A DNA stretch of 64,000 bases from positions 248,001 to 312,000 of the forward strand of contig NZ_JBEYUH010000005.1 in NCBI RefSeq assembly GCF_040643435.1. Reading direction: 5' to 3'. Shown here piece by piece: positions 16,031 to 24,045 of this stretch (position 1 is the first letter of the stretch; each line of letters starts with the position of its first letter). Made by a program: the position numbers and the translations under genes. The notes beneath the pieces were generated by a model, which saw only the letters and a list, made by a program, of their open reading frames with translations, made no database searches and was not told the DNA's origin. The DNA comes from Rhodococcus sp040643435. Lineage in GTDB: Bacteria; Actinomycetota; Actinomycetes; Mycobacteriales; Mycobacteriaceae.

Positions 16031-17617
16031 ATGGTGACAGCAATTTCGTCCGCAGGCATCGGCGCCTCTGCGGCAGCCGCCGCATCCGGCCCGGTCGAGG
16101 GCGTCGTGATGCGCGGTATCCACCGGTCCTTCGGAGACAACACCGTCCTCCGCGACGTCTCGTTGCATGTGCGACCCGGCGAGGTCTACGCGCTGCTCGG
16201 GGAGAACGGCGCAGGCAAGTCGACACTGATGCGCATCCTCACCGGGTTGCTTCCGCCGAACTCCGGTTCCATCGAGGTGGACGGCAACTCACTCGCGGAC
16301 GGGGGAAACGACCGGATCGCCATGGTCCATCAGCACTTCATGCTCGTACCGAGCATGACGGTCGCCGAGAACTTCCTGCTGGGCCGATCACACGGCGTCG
16401 TCGGGCGAAAGCGTTTGCGTCGCACGGAATCGGAGATCGCAGCGCTCGCGTCCGACACGGGTCTCGCCTGCGACCCGGCAGCGCGCGTCGAGAACCTCTC
16501 GGTCGGTGAACAGCAGCGGGTCGAGATCCTGCGTGCACTGCACCTGGGCGCGAGGTATCTGCTGCTCGACGAGCCCACCGCGAATCTTGCTCCTACCGAA
16601 GTTCATTCGCTGCTCATGCAGATCCGGCGACTCGCGACCGAGCGGGGTGTCGGGATCGTGCTCATCACACACCATCTCGAAGAGGTCCTCGAAGCCGCCG
16701 ACCGGGTCGGCGTGCTTCGAGGAGGACAACTCGTCTCCGAGAAGCCTGTCCGCGGGGACGATACGGCCACGGGCGAAGCTGCGGAGGTCACGACCGCCGA
16801 GCTCGCACGCGACATGGTCGGCCGAGATGTCGGACTCGACATCCGCCGCGCCGCTACCGAACCGCCCGGGGGACGGATGCTCGAACTCGTAGGCGTGTCC
16901 GTCCCGGGGCAGCTTCACGACGTGACCCTGCGGGTCGCCTCCGGGCAACTCGTCGCCGTCGCCGGAGTCGAGGGCAACGGCCAGTCCGCGCTCGAAGATG
17001 TGCTGTCCGGGCTGGCCCCTGACGCCTCCGGAGCGGTGTGCGTCGCCGAACGGGAGATCGATGCCTCGTCCCCACGGGCGATTCGCGAAGCCGGCGTCGG
17101 CATCGTGCCGTCCGACCGTTACACCCGCGGCCTGATCAAGGCGCTCGGCATCGACACCAACCTCGCCGTCGACAGCTACACCAGCCCCCCGCTCGCGCGT
17201 CGCTGGGGCCGCCTGTCGCGCACAGCCGTTCGCGAACGGGCCGAGCGCATCATCGCCGCGTTGTCGGTCAAGGCCCAGAGTCCGCGCACCCTCGCCGGCA
17301 CCCTGTCCGGGGGGCACGCACAGCGTGTGGTCCTCGGCCGGGTACTCGACGGGGCACCCGATGTCCTCGTGGTCGCGCAGCCCACCCGGGGCCTGGATAT
17401 CGGCGCCACCGAGTTCGTGTGGGACACCCTCGTCGAGCACAGGTCCCGCGGTGCCGCGATTCTGCTGGTGTCCTCGGATCTCGACGAGATCTGCAGCCTC
17501 GCCGATCGCGTGGTGGTGCTCTACCGCGGGCGTATCGTCGCCGAGTTCGACGAGGGCCCCTTCGACAGGGAAGCGATCGGTTCGGCCATGGGCGGATTCC
17601 AGGAGGCCGCGGCGTGA
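16031..17617 (+). CDS. nucleoside-type ABC importer, duplicated ATPase subunit
   Basis: 528 residues with two ABC modules, as in NupA/RbsA-type importers. Module 1 (about 30-255): Walker A LLGENGAGKSTL, signature LSVGEQQRVEIL, Walker B YLLLDEPTANL. Module 2 (about 280-510): degenerate Walker A GVEGNGQSALEDVLSG, signature LSGGHAQRVVLGR, then VLVVAQPTRGLDIGA. It energises uptake through the next two permeases with the BMP lipoprotein. The ATG at 16031 follows GGAAGG, with a somewhat long spacing; shorter starts near residue 25 are possible. The stop overlaps the permease start (GTGA). Confidence 0.92.
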   Translation: MVTAISSAGIGASAAAAASGPVEGVVMRGIHRSFGDNTVLRDVSLHVRPGEVYALLGENGAGKSTLMRILTGLLPPNSGSIEVDGNSLADGGNDRIAMVHQHFMLVPSMTVAENFLLGRSHGVVGRKRLRRTESEIAALASDTGLACDPAARVENLSVGEQQRVEILRALHLGARYLLLDEPTANLAPTEVHSLLMQIRRLATERGVGIVLITHHLEEVLEAADRVGVLRGGQLVSEKPVRGDDTATGEAAEVTTAELARDMVGRDVGLDIRRAATEPPGGRMLELVGVSVPGQLHDVTLRVASGQLVAVAGVEGNGQSALEDVLSGLAPDASGAVCVAEREIDASSPRAIREAGVGIVPSDRYTRGLIKALGIDTNLAVDSYTSPPLARRWGRLSRTAVRERAERIIAALSVKAQSPRTLAGTLSGGHAQRVVLGRVLDGAPDVLVVAQPTRGLDIGATEFVWDTLVEHRSRGAAILLVSSDLDEICSLADRVVVLYRGRIVAEFDEGPFDREAIGSAMGGFQEAAA

Positions 17618-18687
17618 GCACAGAAACTCTCACCCCGACGACCACGGCGGAGGAACCGGCTGCCGCCTCTCGGGTGCGTGCCCTCGCGACCACCCTCGGC
17701 GTGCCCCTGCTGGCCGTCGCCGTGGGCCTCGCCGCAGGCGCGATCCTCATCGTCGTCGCCGGAGGCAACCCCGGCGAGGCCTATGCGACCATGCTCACCG
17801 CCGCACTCGGCGGCGACACCCAGCTCGGGCGGCTCCTCACCGGGATGACCCCGCTGGTACTCATGGGTCTCGGCTACGCGATCGCGTACCGGACCGGGTT
17901 CATCACCATCGGAGCTCAGGGCCACTACGATGTGGGCGCGATCACCGCCACCGCGGTGGTGCTCAGCATGCCGCTGGGGACGAGTTGGGTCGCGATCCCG
18001 GTCGTCGCAGTCACCGCGGCAGCCGCGGGTGCGTGCATCGGTGGCATCGCCGGGGTACTGAAGGCACGATACGGAGTGAACGAGATCATCTCGTCGCTCA
18101 TGCTCAATTACCTCGTCTTCTACATATTGGCGTGGGCGGTGCGCAAACCCCTCGCCAACCCGAACGGGTTCACTCCCGAGTCCGAGCGGATTCCCGACTG
18201 GGCAGCACTCGCGACGATTCCCGGCACCCGCATCCACATCGGCGTGTTCGTGGCGATCGCAGCTGTACCCCTCGTGTGGTGGCTCATGCGGTCCACCCGC
18301 TTCGGGTTCTCTTCGCAGATCGTCGGTGAGAGTCCCAGCGTCGCCGAGGCCAACGGCATCTCCGTCGCACGTACCATCGTCACGTCTGCCCTCGTCAGCG
18401 GCGCACTCGGCGGTATCGCCGGTGCGATCATGCTGCTGGGCAGCGAGTTCCGGCTCTCACTCGCTATCTCGTCGGGGATCGGATTCACCGCGATCGTGGT
18501 CGCGCTGCTCGGCCGCCGCAACCCGTTCGGGATCGTGCTCGCCGCCGCCTTGGTCTCCGGCCTCACTCTCGGTAGTCAGGCCGTACAGCGCACCCAGGAG
18601 ATCCCTGCGTCCATCGGCACCGTCATCCAGGCCGTCATGATCCTGACGGTGCTGCTCGCCAACCGAATCGTGGAGCGTGCCCGTTGA
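17614..18687 (+). CDS. nucleoside-type ABC importer, permease subunit 1
   Basis: 357 residues, BPD_transp_2 family, about nine or ten membrane segments. Typical core: MTPLVLMGLGYAIAYRTGFITIGAQGHYDVGA, then VNEIISSLMLNYL, and the family ESPSVAEANGIS loop, followed by GALGGIAGAIMLLGSEFRL. The loop and the order ATPase-permease-permease-BMP lipoprotein match BmpDEFG/Nup systems that import purine nucleosides. The cytoplasmic N-terminus of about 25 residues is Thr/Ala-rich. Next to purine catabolism, nucleosides or nucleobase-like compounds are the likely cargo. Confidence 0.9.
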   Translation: MSTETLTPTTTAEEPAAASRVRALATTLGVPLLAVAVGLAAGAILIVVAGGNPGEAYATMLTAALGGDTQLGRLLTGMTPLVLMGLGYAIAYRTGFITIGAQGHYDVGAITATAVVLSMPLGTSWVAIPVVAVTAAAAGACIGGIAGVLKARYGVNEIISSLMLNYLVFYILAWAVRKPLANPNGFTPESERIPDWAALATIPGTRIHIGVFVAIAAVPLVWWLMRSTRFGFSSQIVGESPSVAEANGISVARTIVTSALVSGALGGIAGAIMLLGSEFRLSLAISSGIGFTAIVVALLGRRNPFGIVLAAALVSGLTLGSQAVQRTQEIPASIGTVIQAVMILTVLLANRIVERAR

Positions 18688-19646
18688 ACTGGTCCGACGT
18701 CCTGGGCGCCGGCGCCCTCGTCCCCCTGCTCACCGCGGCCCTGCGGCTTGCCGTACCGATCGTCCTCGTCGCAGCCGGAGCCTGCCTTGCCGAACGGTCC
18801 GGCCTGATGAACCTCGGTATCGAGGGCCAGATGATGGTCGGCGCGGTCACGGCCTTCGTGACGGTCTACTACACCGGACAGCCGATGCTCGGCGCCGTCA
18901 CCGGCGCGCTCGCCGGTCTGCTCACCGCTGCGATCGTCGGTGGTCTGACGATCACGATGGCGGTCGACCAGATCATCACCGGCATCTCGGTGGTGATCCT
19001 CGGTACCGGCCTCGCGTCGTTCCTGTACCTGCAGGTATTCGGCATCACCGGCACCCCTCCTCGCATCCAGGGCACCACACCGCTCGACCTTCCGGTTCTG
19101 TCCGACCTGCCGGTTGTCGGCCCGATCGTGTTCTCCCAGTCGCCGCTCGTCTACCTCGCCGTGGCACTGGTCGTCGCACTGTGGTGGGTGTTGTCGCGAA
19201 CGGCCTTCGGCCTGTCGATCCGCGCCGCCGGTGAAAGCCCCGAAGCCGCCCACTCGGTGGGAGTTTCCGTTCCGCGCACCCGGTGGATCACACTGCTGAT
19301 CTCCGGCGCCGCAGCGGGTATGGCAGGCGCTCTCGTCATCGACGGGCTGGGCTTCTTCCAGGACGGCATCACCGGTGGTCGCGGCTGGATTGCTCTCGGT
19401 GTCGTCATTCTCGCGCGGTGGAATCCGCTCGGCGCCATGGCCGGTGGCTTCATGTTCGGTCTCGTGGACGCCTTCCAGCTGCGAGTTCAGGCGGCCTCGG
19501 GCGGGCAGGCCACCTCCGTTCCCTACGAATTGTTCCAGGCCATGCCGTACGCGGTGACACTCCTCGCCGTCATCGCCACCACCGTGTGGTTCGCCCGGAG
19601 CAACTCCCCGAAAGCCCTCGGCGTTCCGTTCGTCGCGGCGAAATAA
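18684..19646 (+). CDS. nucleoside-type ABC importer, permease subunit 2
   Basis: 320 residues, BPD_transp_2 family, paralogous to the preceding permease: RLAVPIVLVAAGACLAERSGLMNLGIEGQMMVGAV core, the ITGISVVILGTGLASFLY segment, and the ESPEAAHSVGVSVPRTR loop. The start is a TTG at 18684 that overlaps the upstream stop as TTGA, so translation is presumably coupled. No ATG or GTG lies in a better position. It forms the heterodimeric membrane pore with subunit 1. Confidence 0.9.
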   Translation: MNWSDVLGAGALVPLLTAALRLAVPIVLVAAGACLAERSGLMNLGIEGQMMVGAVTAFVTVYYTGQPMLGAVTGALAGLLTAAIVGGLTITMAVDQIITGISVVILGTGLASFLYLQVFGITGTPPRIQGTTPLDLPVLSDLPVVGPIVFSQSPLVYLAVALVVALWWVLSRTAFGLSIRAAGESPEAAHSVGVSVPRTRWITLLISGAAAGMAGALVIDGLGFFQDGITGGRGWIALGVVILARWNPLGAMAGGFMFGLVDAFQLRVQAASGGQATSVPYELFQAMPYAVTLLAVIATTVWFARSNSPKALGVPFVAAK

Positions 19647-19661
19647 GTCTCCCGCCAGTCA

Positions 19662-19683
19662 GGGGCTCGTAAGTGCGAGCCCT
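19662..19683 (+). other. intercistronic hairpin before the binding-protein gene
   Basis: GGGCTCG (19663-19669) pairs with CGAGCCC (19676-19682) around a 6-base loop; a G-U pair extends the stem by one. It lies in the 59 bp between permease 2 and the BMP lipoprotein gene. Such hairpins often protect or process mRNA so that the binding protein is made in excess. No T-tract follows. Confidence 0.4.
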
Positions 19684-19705
19684 CCCTTCCCCTCAGGAGA
19701 ATCAC

Positions 19706-20728
19706 GTGAAGAAATTGGGTACCGCTGTGGCCGCCGCAGCTGTCGTCGGAGTCGCGGTGACAGGTTGTTCGAGTTCCGACACTCCGGCAGAGAGTGGAGG
19801 CGACGGGGTCGTCAAGGCCGCGATCGTCACCTCCGGTCCGGCCAACGACCTCGGCTGGAATCAGGGCATGGTGCAGGGAGCCGAGAAGCTCGAGGCCGAG
19901 GGCCTCATCGATCTGACAGTGGTGCAGCAGGATTCGGGCGCCACCTCGGAGCAGATCGCACAGATCGTCACGGATCTTGCGGAGGACGGTAACCAGCTCA
20001 TCGTCGGTCACTCGTTCAACTACGGCGAACCCATCAAGGGCGTCATCGCGGACTACCCCGACGTCCTGTTCGCGTACGCCGGAGGCTTCGGTGACATCAC
20101 CGCGAACCTCGCCGACTACAGCCAGCCGTTCTACCAGGGTTCGTTCCTCACCGGAATCCTCGCCGGCGACCTCACCGAGACCGGAATCCTCGCCGGCACG
20201 GCCGGCTTCGAGATCCCGGTGTGCAAGGCCCAGATCGAGGCCTTCGCCGACGGCGCACGCCTGACCTACAAGGGACCCGGCGAGATCCAGCTGCGCCCCG
20301 CCTACATCGGCGGCTGGTCCGACGCTGCGGCGCAGACCCTCGAGGCGGTCAACGCACTCGTCGACCAGGGTGCCGACCAGTTCTCCACGTGTGGCGTCGA
20401 CGCAGCCACCATCGAAGGCGCCAAGCAGCGCGGCGTAGGCGTCGCCGGCTACACCATGGACCAGAGTCCACTGGCACCCGAGAATGTCGTTTCCTCCGTC
20501 GTGTGGAACCTCGACGAGGTACTTCGGGCCATGGTCGCCGACGTGGAGGCCGGCAACGTCGATCCTGCGAAGTACTACGAGGTGGACATCACCGAGGGTG
20601 GGCTGGACGTCGTGGTGAACCCTGCCTTCGCCGACAAGATCTCACCCGAGGCGATGGCACTGTTCGAAGAGTACAAAGAGAAGATCAAGTCCGGTGAGTT
20701 CGAGGTCGATTACAAGGGCGGCGTGTAG
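19706..20728 (+). CDS. BMP-family nucleoside-binding lipoprotein
   Basis: 340 residues, secreted and lipid-anchored. Signal peptide KKLGTAVAAAAVVGVAVTGC with the lipobox VTGC at about residue 20. The mature part is a BMP (PF02608-like) domain: KAAIVTSGPANDLGWNQGMVQGAEKL, FAYAGGFGDITANLADYSQPFYQGSFLTGILAG, and YIGGWSDAAAQTLEAVNALVDQGADQF. The GTG at 19706 has AGGAGA 6 bases upstream. It delivers substrate to the preceding importer. The BMP family binds purine nucleosides in characterised cases, in line with the purine genes around it. Confidence 0.92.
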   Translation: MKKLGTAVAAAAVVGVAVTGCSSSDTPAESGGDGVVKAAIVTSGPANDLGWNQGMVQGAEKLEAEGLIDLTVVQQDSGATSEQIAQIVTDLAEDGNQLIVGHSFNYGEPIKGVIADYPDVLFAYAGGFGDITANLADYSQPFYQGSFLTGILAGDLTETGILAGTAGFEIPVCKAQIEAFADGARLTYKGPGEIQLRPAYIGGWSDAAAQTLEAVNALVDQGADQFSTCGVDAATIEGAKQRGVGVAGYTMDQSPLAPENVVSSVVWNLDEVLRAMVADVEAGNVDPAKYYEVDITEGGLDVVVNPAFADKISPEAMALFEEYKEKIKSGEFEVDYKGGV

Positions 20729-20744
20729 CCCTGATCCGCCTCCC

Positions 20745-20800
20745 CGAGACCGGTGTCGTCTGCGATTTCCGAATTGATCTCGCGAACGACACCGGTCTCG
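20745..20800. terminator. long hairpin terminator between the BMP gene and the SGNH hydrolase
   Basis: CGAGACCGGTGTCGT (20745-20759) pairs perfectly with ACGACACCGGTCTCG (20786-20800), and after one mismatch the stem continues five more pairs to 20765/20780. It sits between convergent genes, 17 bp from one stop and 16 bp from the other, and should work in both directions. The arm is identical over 15 bases to the terminator at 7395, with similar sequence beyond it. Confidence 0.75.
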
Positions 20801-20815
20801 GCCGTTCACCGCGGT

Positions 20816-21505
20816 TCAGGCCGCAGCGCGGTCGCCGAAGCGGGCCAGCGACCTGGTGACCTCGGTCGCCACCACCGCATGGCCGGCCATCGTGAGATGA
20901 ATACGGTCCTTGCTCAACCAGTTTCGCCTGAGCCGGGCCGGGTGGTCCCAGAACTCGGTGAGGATCGCGTCGTAGCGGCCGGCCACCCGGCGGACAACAT
21001 CTGCGAACTCGGCGAATCGGGGTCTCAGCGGAAGGAAGGGGCCGGTGAATGCATCGGCCAGCGTGAACATCGACAGCCTTGCCCCGCCGGCCGTCACTGC
21101 TGCACAGAGTTCGTCGAGGCCGCGTTCCACCGCCACGATCCCGGCATCGTGCAGGAAGAGATCATTGCCACCACAGTTGACGTGCACGAGATCCGGCCCC
21201 CAGTCGAGGACGGGCTTCACCTGCCGGGACCGGACCTCGTCGATGGTGGCACCGATCCTGCCGGTGTTGAGGTAGGTGAGATCCGGGCGCACGGATCTCA
21301 GGGTTGCGGCCACTCTGTCGGCCCACGGCAGGTCGGCGTATCCGGGCCACGGGTCACCGATACCCGCGGCGATCGAATCGCCGATCACCGCGAAGCGGGA
21401 CCACGGCATGTCGTTCATCATCTGGCTCGCCGCATCAGGCGTCAGCACCATCGGATCGTCGAGTTCCGATTGGAACTCCTTGTCTTGCAATGTATCGCGA
21501 TTCAT
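20816..21505 (-). CDS. SGNH/GDSL-family hydrolase
   Basis: 229 residues. Block I GDSIAAG (catalytic Ser in FAVIGDSIAAGIGDPWPGY), the GGND-type block as VNCGGNDLFLH, and the C-terminal catalytic Asp-His pair in DRIHLTMAGHAVVA. No signal peptide, so cytoplasmic. It should act as an esterase or lipase on an unknown ester. The ATG at 21505 has GAGGAGG 8 bases upstream; a longer in-frame extension would run into the TetR operator and is rejected. Divergent from the TetR gene, which presumably controls it. Confidence 0.85.
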   Translation of the reverse strand: MNRDTLQDKEFQSELDDPMVLTPDAASQMMNDMPWSRFAVIGDSIAAGIGDPWPGYADLPWADRVAATLRSVRPDLTYLNTGRIGATIDEVRSRQVKPVLDWGPDLVHVNCGGNDLFLHDAGIVAVERGLDELCAAVTAGGARLSMFTLADAFTGPFLPLRPRFAEFADVVRRVAGRYDAILTEFWDHPARLRRNWLSKDRIHLTMAGHAVVATEVTRSLARFGDRAAA

Positions 21506-21563
21506 TTTCAGTTCCTCCTCGGAACGAGTGGAGATCGCCACGCCACCTGCCCCGCACAAAAAC

Positions 21564-21604
21564 ACGAACGGTCGTACGTATTGTTTAAACGTACGACCGT
21601 TCGT
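21564..21604. promoter_or_regulatory. TetR-type operator: 16-bp inverted repeat
   Basis: ACGAACGGTCGTACGT (21564-21579) is the exact reverse complement of 21589-21604, separated by ATTGTTTAA. It lies 59 bp from the hydrolase start and 30 bp from the TetR start, in the middle of the divergent intergenic region. Each arm contains the smaller near-palindrome GTACGAC/GTCGTAC, so two dimers may bind. It is the obvious site for the adjacent TetR protein. Confidence 0.75.
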
Positions 21605-21633
21605 TCGACTTTGCAAGGCCCGAGTGACAACAT

Positions 21634-22254
21634 ATGGGTATGACCGACCTGAGGAACACTTCAGATCAGCGACTGGTCAAGGGCGCGCGGGCCCGGGCGG
21701 CGATCGCACGCCACGCCACCGACGTGGCCTCCGTCGAAGGCCTCACCGGATTGAGCCTCGGCAGGCTCGCCGGCGATCTGGGACTGAGCAAGAGCGGCGT
21801 GGCCACCCTGTTCGGCACGAAGGAGAATCTGCAGCTGGCGGCCGTGCAGTCCGCCCGTGAGGTGTTCATCGAACACGTCGTACGGCCGGCACTGACAGAA
21901 CCCGCAGGCATGCCGCGGCTGCAGGCACTCGTCGACAACTGGTTCGACTACATCAGCGAACCGGTCCTGCCCGGCGGGTGCTTTCGTGTGGCCACCGCCG
22001 CGGAGTTCGACAGCCGTGTCGGTCCGGTCCACGACGCACTCCGCGACGATCGCGACGAGTGGTTCGCCCTCCTCGAGAAGGAGATCGCGAAGGCGCAGGC
22101 AGACGGACATCTCGACGGGCACGATGCCCACGCCCTCGCGTTCGAACTCGACGCCCTCGTCGCCACAGCCAACACCGGAGCCCGCATGGGTGACGACAGC
22201 GCGATCCCGACCGCCCGATCGATCGTCGACCGGCTGCTCGGCCCGTCTACCTGA
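21634..22254 (+). CDS. TetR-family transcriptional repressor
   Basis: 206 residues. N-terminal HTH at about 25-70 (IARHATDVASVEGLTGLSLGRLAGDLGLSKSGVATLFGTKENLQLAAV), then a TetR ligand-binding domain with FDYISEPVLPGGCFRVATAAEFDSR, characteristic of a TetR C-terminal family that senses small hydrophobic ligands. It is divergent from the SGNH hydrolase across a long palindrome. The start at 21634 could instead be the ATG two codons on. Its 3' end overlaps the convergent alpha/beta hydrolase gene by 8 bp. Confidence 0.88.
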   Translation: MGMTDLRNTSDQRLVKGARARAAIARHATDVASVEGLTGLSLGRLAGDLGLSKSGVATLFGTKENLQLAAVQSAREVFIEHVVRPALTEPAGMPRLQALVDNWFDYISEPVLPGGCFRVATAAEFDSRVGPVHDALRDDRDEWFALLEKEIAKAQADGHLDGHDAHALAFELDALVATANTGARMGDDSAIPTARSIVDRLLGPST

Positions 22255-22978
22255 GGGAGTCGCACCACTCCACCAGCGCCGCCGCGAGAACGTCGCGGGC
22301 GGAGAGCTGGGGTGCGTGGTCGGATTCCAACGTGACGACCTGCGCACCCGGGGTGAGCCGTTGCATCTCGCGCTGGGTGACGATCGGAACCGAACGGTCC
22401 AGTGTCGCTTCGATGTACAGGCGCGGCAGGCTTCCGAACCGTTCCGGTGTCCAGATGGGCGCCATCAGCCGGGCAGTTTCGAGTTGCGGCACGAGTCGGC
22501 GCGCGGAACCGATCGCGTCGGCCGCGTCCGCCTCGTGGAAGAACACCGCGGAGCCGGCCTCCGGGGGCACGACCGTGCCGCGACCGTCGTCGGTGGGTTC
22601 GAGCCAGCGCGAGATACCCACCGGTGCTTCGAGACCGAGTCCATCGCAGAGCATCCCGAAATCTACACCGGACGGGAGCATCATCCCCGCCACGTAGACG
22701 ACCCCGGCGACACGCTCCGGCAGTATCTCCGCGACCTGCGTGACGACGATGCCGCCACCGGAATGGCCGACGAGGATCACCGGACCGTCGAGTCCGGTCA
22801 CCCGGTCGGCCACGACCGCGGCGACGTCGTCGAGCGTCACGTCGTCGGCGCCCCACGATCCGACACCGGGAAGCGCGAGCGGGTGCGGGACGTGCCCGGC
22901 CCGACGGAGCGGTTCGAGCAGCGTGTCCCACACCCAGCCACCGGCCCACGCGCCGTGCACGAGCACGACATGACTCAC
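22247..22978 (-). CDS. alpha/beta hydrolase
   Basis: 243 residues. Oxyanion segment VLVHGAWAGGWVWDTL at the N-terminus, nucleophile Ser in VGHSGGG at about residue 70 (GxSxG), Asp in the DRSVP segment, His in ESDHAPQLS near the C-terminus. Resembles the salicylate-esterase/methylesterase-like branch. The GTG at 22978 overlaps the upstream oxygenase stop (GTGA), so the two are coupled and probably act in one pathway, for instance opening an ester or lactam produced by the oxygenase. Substrate unknown. Confidence 0.85.
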   Translation of the reverse strand: MSHVVLVHGAWAGGWVWDTLLEPLRRAGHVPHPLALPGVGSWGADDVTLDDVAAVVADRVTGLDGPVILVGHSGGGIVVTQVAEILPERVAGVVYVAGMMLPSGVDFGMLCDGLGLEAPVGISRWLEPTDDGRGTVVPPEAGSAVFFHEADAADAIGSARRLVPQLETARLMAPIWTPERFGSLPRLYIEATLDRSVPIVTQREMQRLTPGAQVVTLESDHAPQLSARDVLAAALVEWCDSLR

Positions 22979-24045
22979 GCGCGGCTCTCCCCCGTCGCCG
23001 CCAGCACACGGGCGGCTTCGCGCACAGCGGCCGTATTGACTTTGCCGTGCCGCGAACCGGCGAGCTTCGCCTTGATGTGGTCGCGGATCAGGATGGGTTC
23101 GTAGGGCTCCGGGCCCGCGTACTCGGGCAGCGTGGAGACCACCGCGTCGACATTGCCGTCGTGGAAGAAGGCGACCGAGCGACGACGCTTGATGTGGCCG
23201 TCGACGATCGGCGGCTTGACGCGGTGCAGGGTCGACATCCACCGGTCGTCGGTGATGCGGGCGGTCAGATCGCCGAGATTGACCAGCAATGCGCCGGGCA
23301 GTGGTTCGACGTCGTGCCAGAGCCCGTCGGAACCGAGTACCTGCAGGCCCGCGACCCGATCTGCCCAGAGCACGGTGACGATACCGAAGTCGGTGTGCTC
23401 CCCCATCCCGGTGAGATCCCCGTCGAGATCCACGGCGCCCTCGGGCAGTGCGTAGTTGTTCATGCGCAACACGTCGATCGAATGATCGGTGAGTCGCTCG
23501 AAGTAGTCCGGGTCCTGGCCGAGCGCGTCGGCGAAGATCCGGGTGAGCGTCCGCGCCACGCGCGCCGCCTCCGCGAAGTAACTCTGCACGCGCTCCTCGA
23601 AGCCGGGAACGTCGGGCCAGACATTGAGCCCGTAATCGTCCTCGGACAGATCCAGGTGCGTGAAGGACCGAGCCTCCACGCCCACGTTGAATGCTTCGAA
23701 GAAGTCGTTCATGCGACTCGCGGATTCCACCCCGAGACTCAGGCTCAGCGACTCGCTCTTCGGCGGACTGTAGCCCCGGTTCGCTCCGACCACGCGGTAC
23801 CGCTGCTTGTTCTCCATCGGCAGACCGAAGAAGTCGTCGACCGCGGAGGCCAGGCCGTCGACCACGGGATCGGGAATACCGTGGCCGAGAATCTGGACGA
23901 AGCCCACTCGGCTGCACGCCTCGTCGATCTCGCGGGCCACACGGGCGCGCTCGTCGTCGTCACCTTCCCGTACATAGGGGCCGATGTCGATCGCGGGAAC
24001 GACGAAGGAATCAGACGGTGGCAGGTTCACGTTCAACTCCTGCAA
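22975..24045 (-). CDS. second isopenicillin-N-synthase-like Fe(II)/2-oxoglutarate oxygenase
   Basis: 356 residues. DIOX_N region (VPAIDIGPYV...ACSRVGFVQILGHGIPD) and catalytic jelly roll with HxD in EHTDFGIVTVLWADR, distal His in STLHRVKPP, and RRSVAFF for 2-oxoglutarate binding. The start lies inside the 3' end of the NCS2 permease gene (35 bp overlap), so the substrate is probably something the permease brings in, such as a purine. It is clearly a different subgroup from the 14239 protein, with longer insertions and an NxY-rich segment (RMNNYALPEGAVDLDGDLTGMG). Confidence 0.87.
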   Translation of the reverse strand: MQELNVNLPPSDSFVVPAIDIGPYVREGDDDERARVAREIDEACSRVGFVQILGHGIPDPVVDGLASAVDDFFGLPMENKQRYRVVGANRGYSPPKSESLSLSLGVESASRMNDFFEAFNVGVEARSFTHLDLSEDDYGLNVWPDVPGFEERVQSYFAEAARVARTLTRIFADALGQDPDYFERLTDHSIDVLRMNNYALPEGAVDLDGDLTGMGEHTDFGIVTVLWADRVAGLQVLGSDGLWHDVEPLPGALLVNLGDLTARITDDRWMSTLHRVKPPIVDGHIKRRRSVAFFHDGNVDAVVSTLPEYAGPEPYEPILIRDHIKAKLAGSRHGKVNTAAVREAARVLAATGESRA

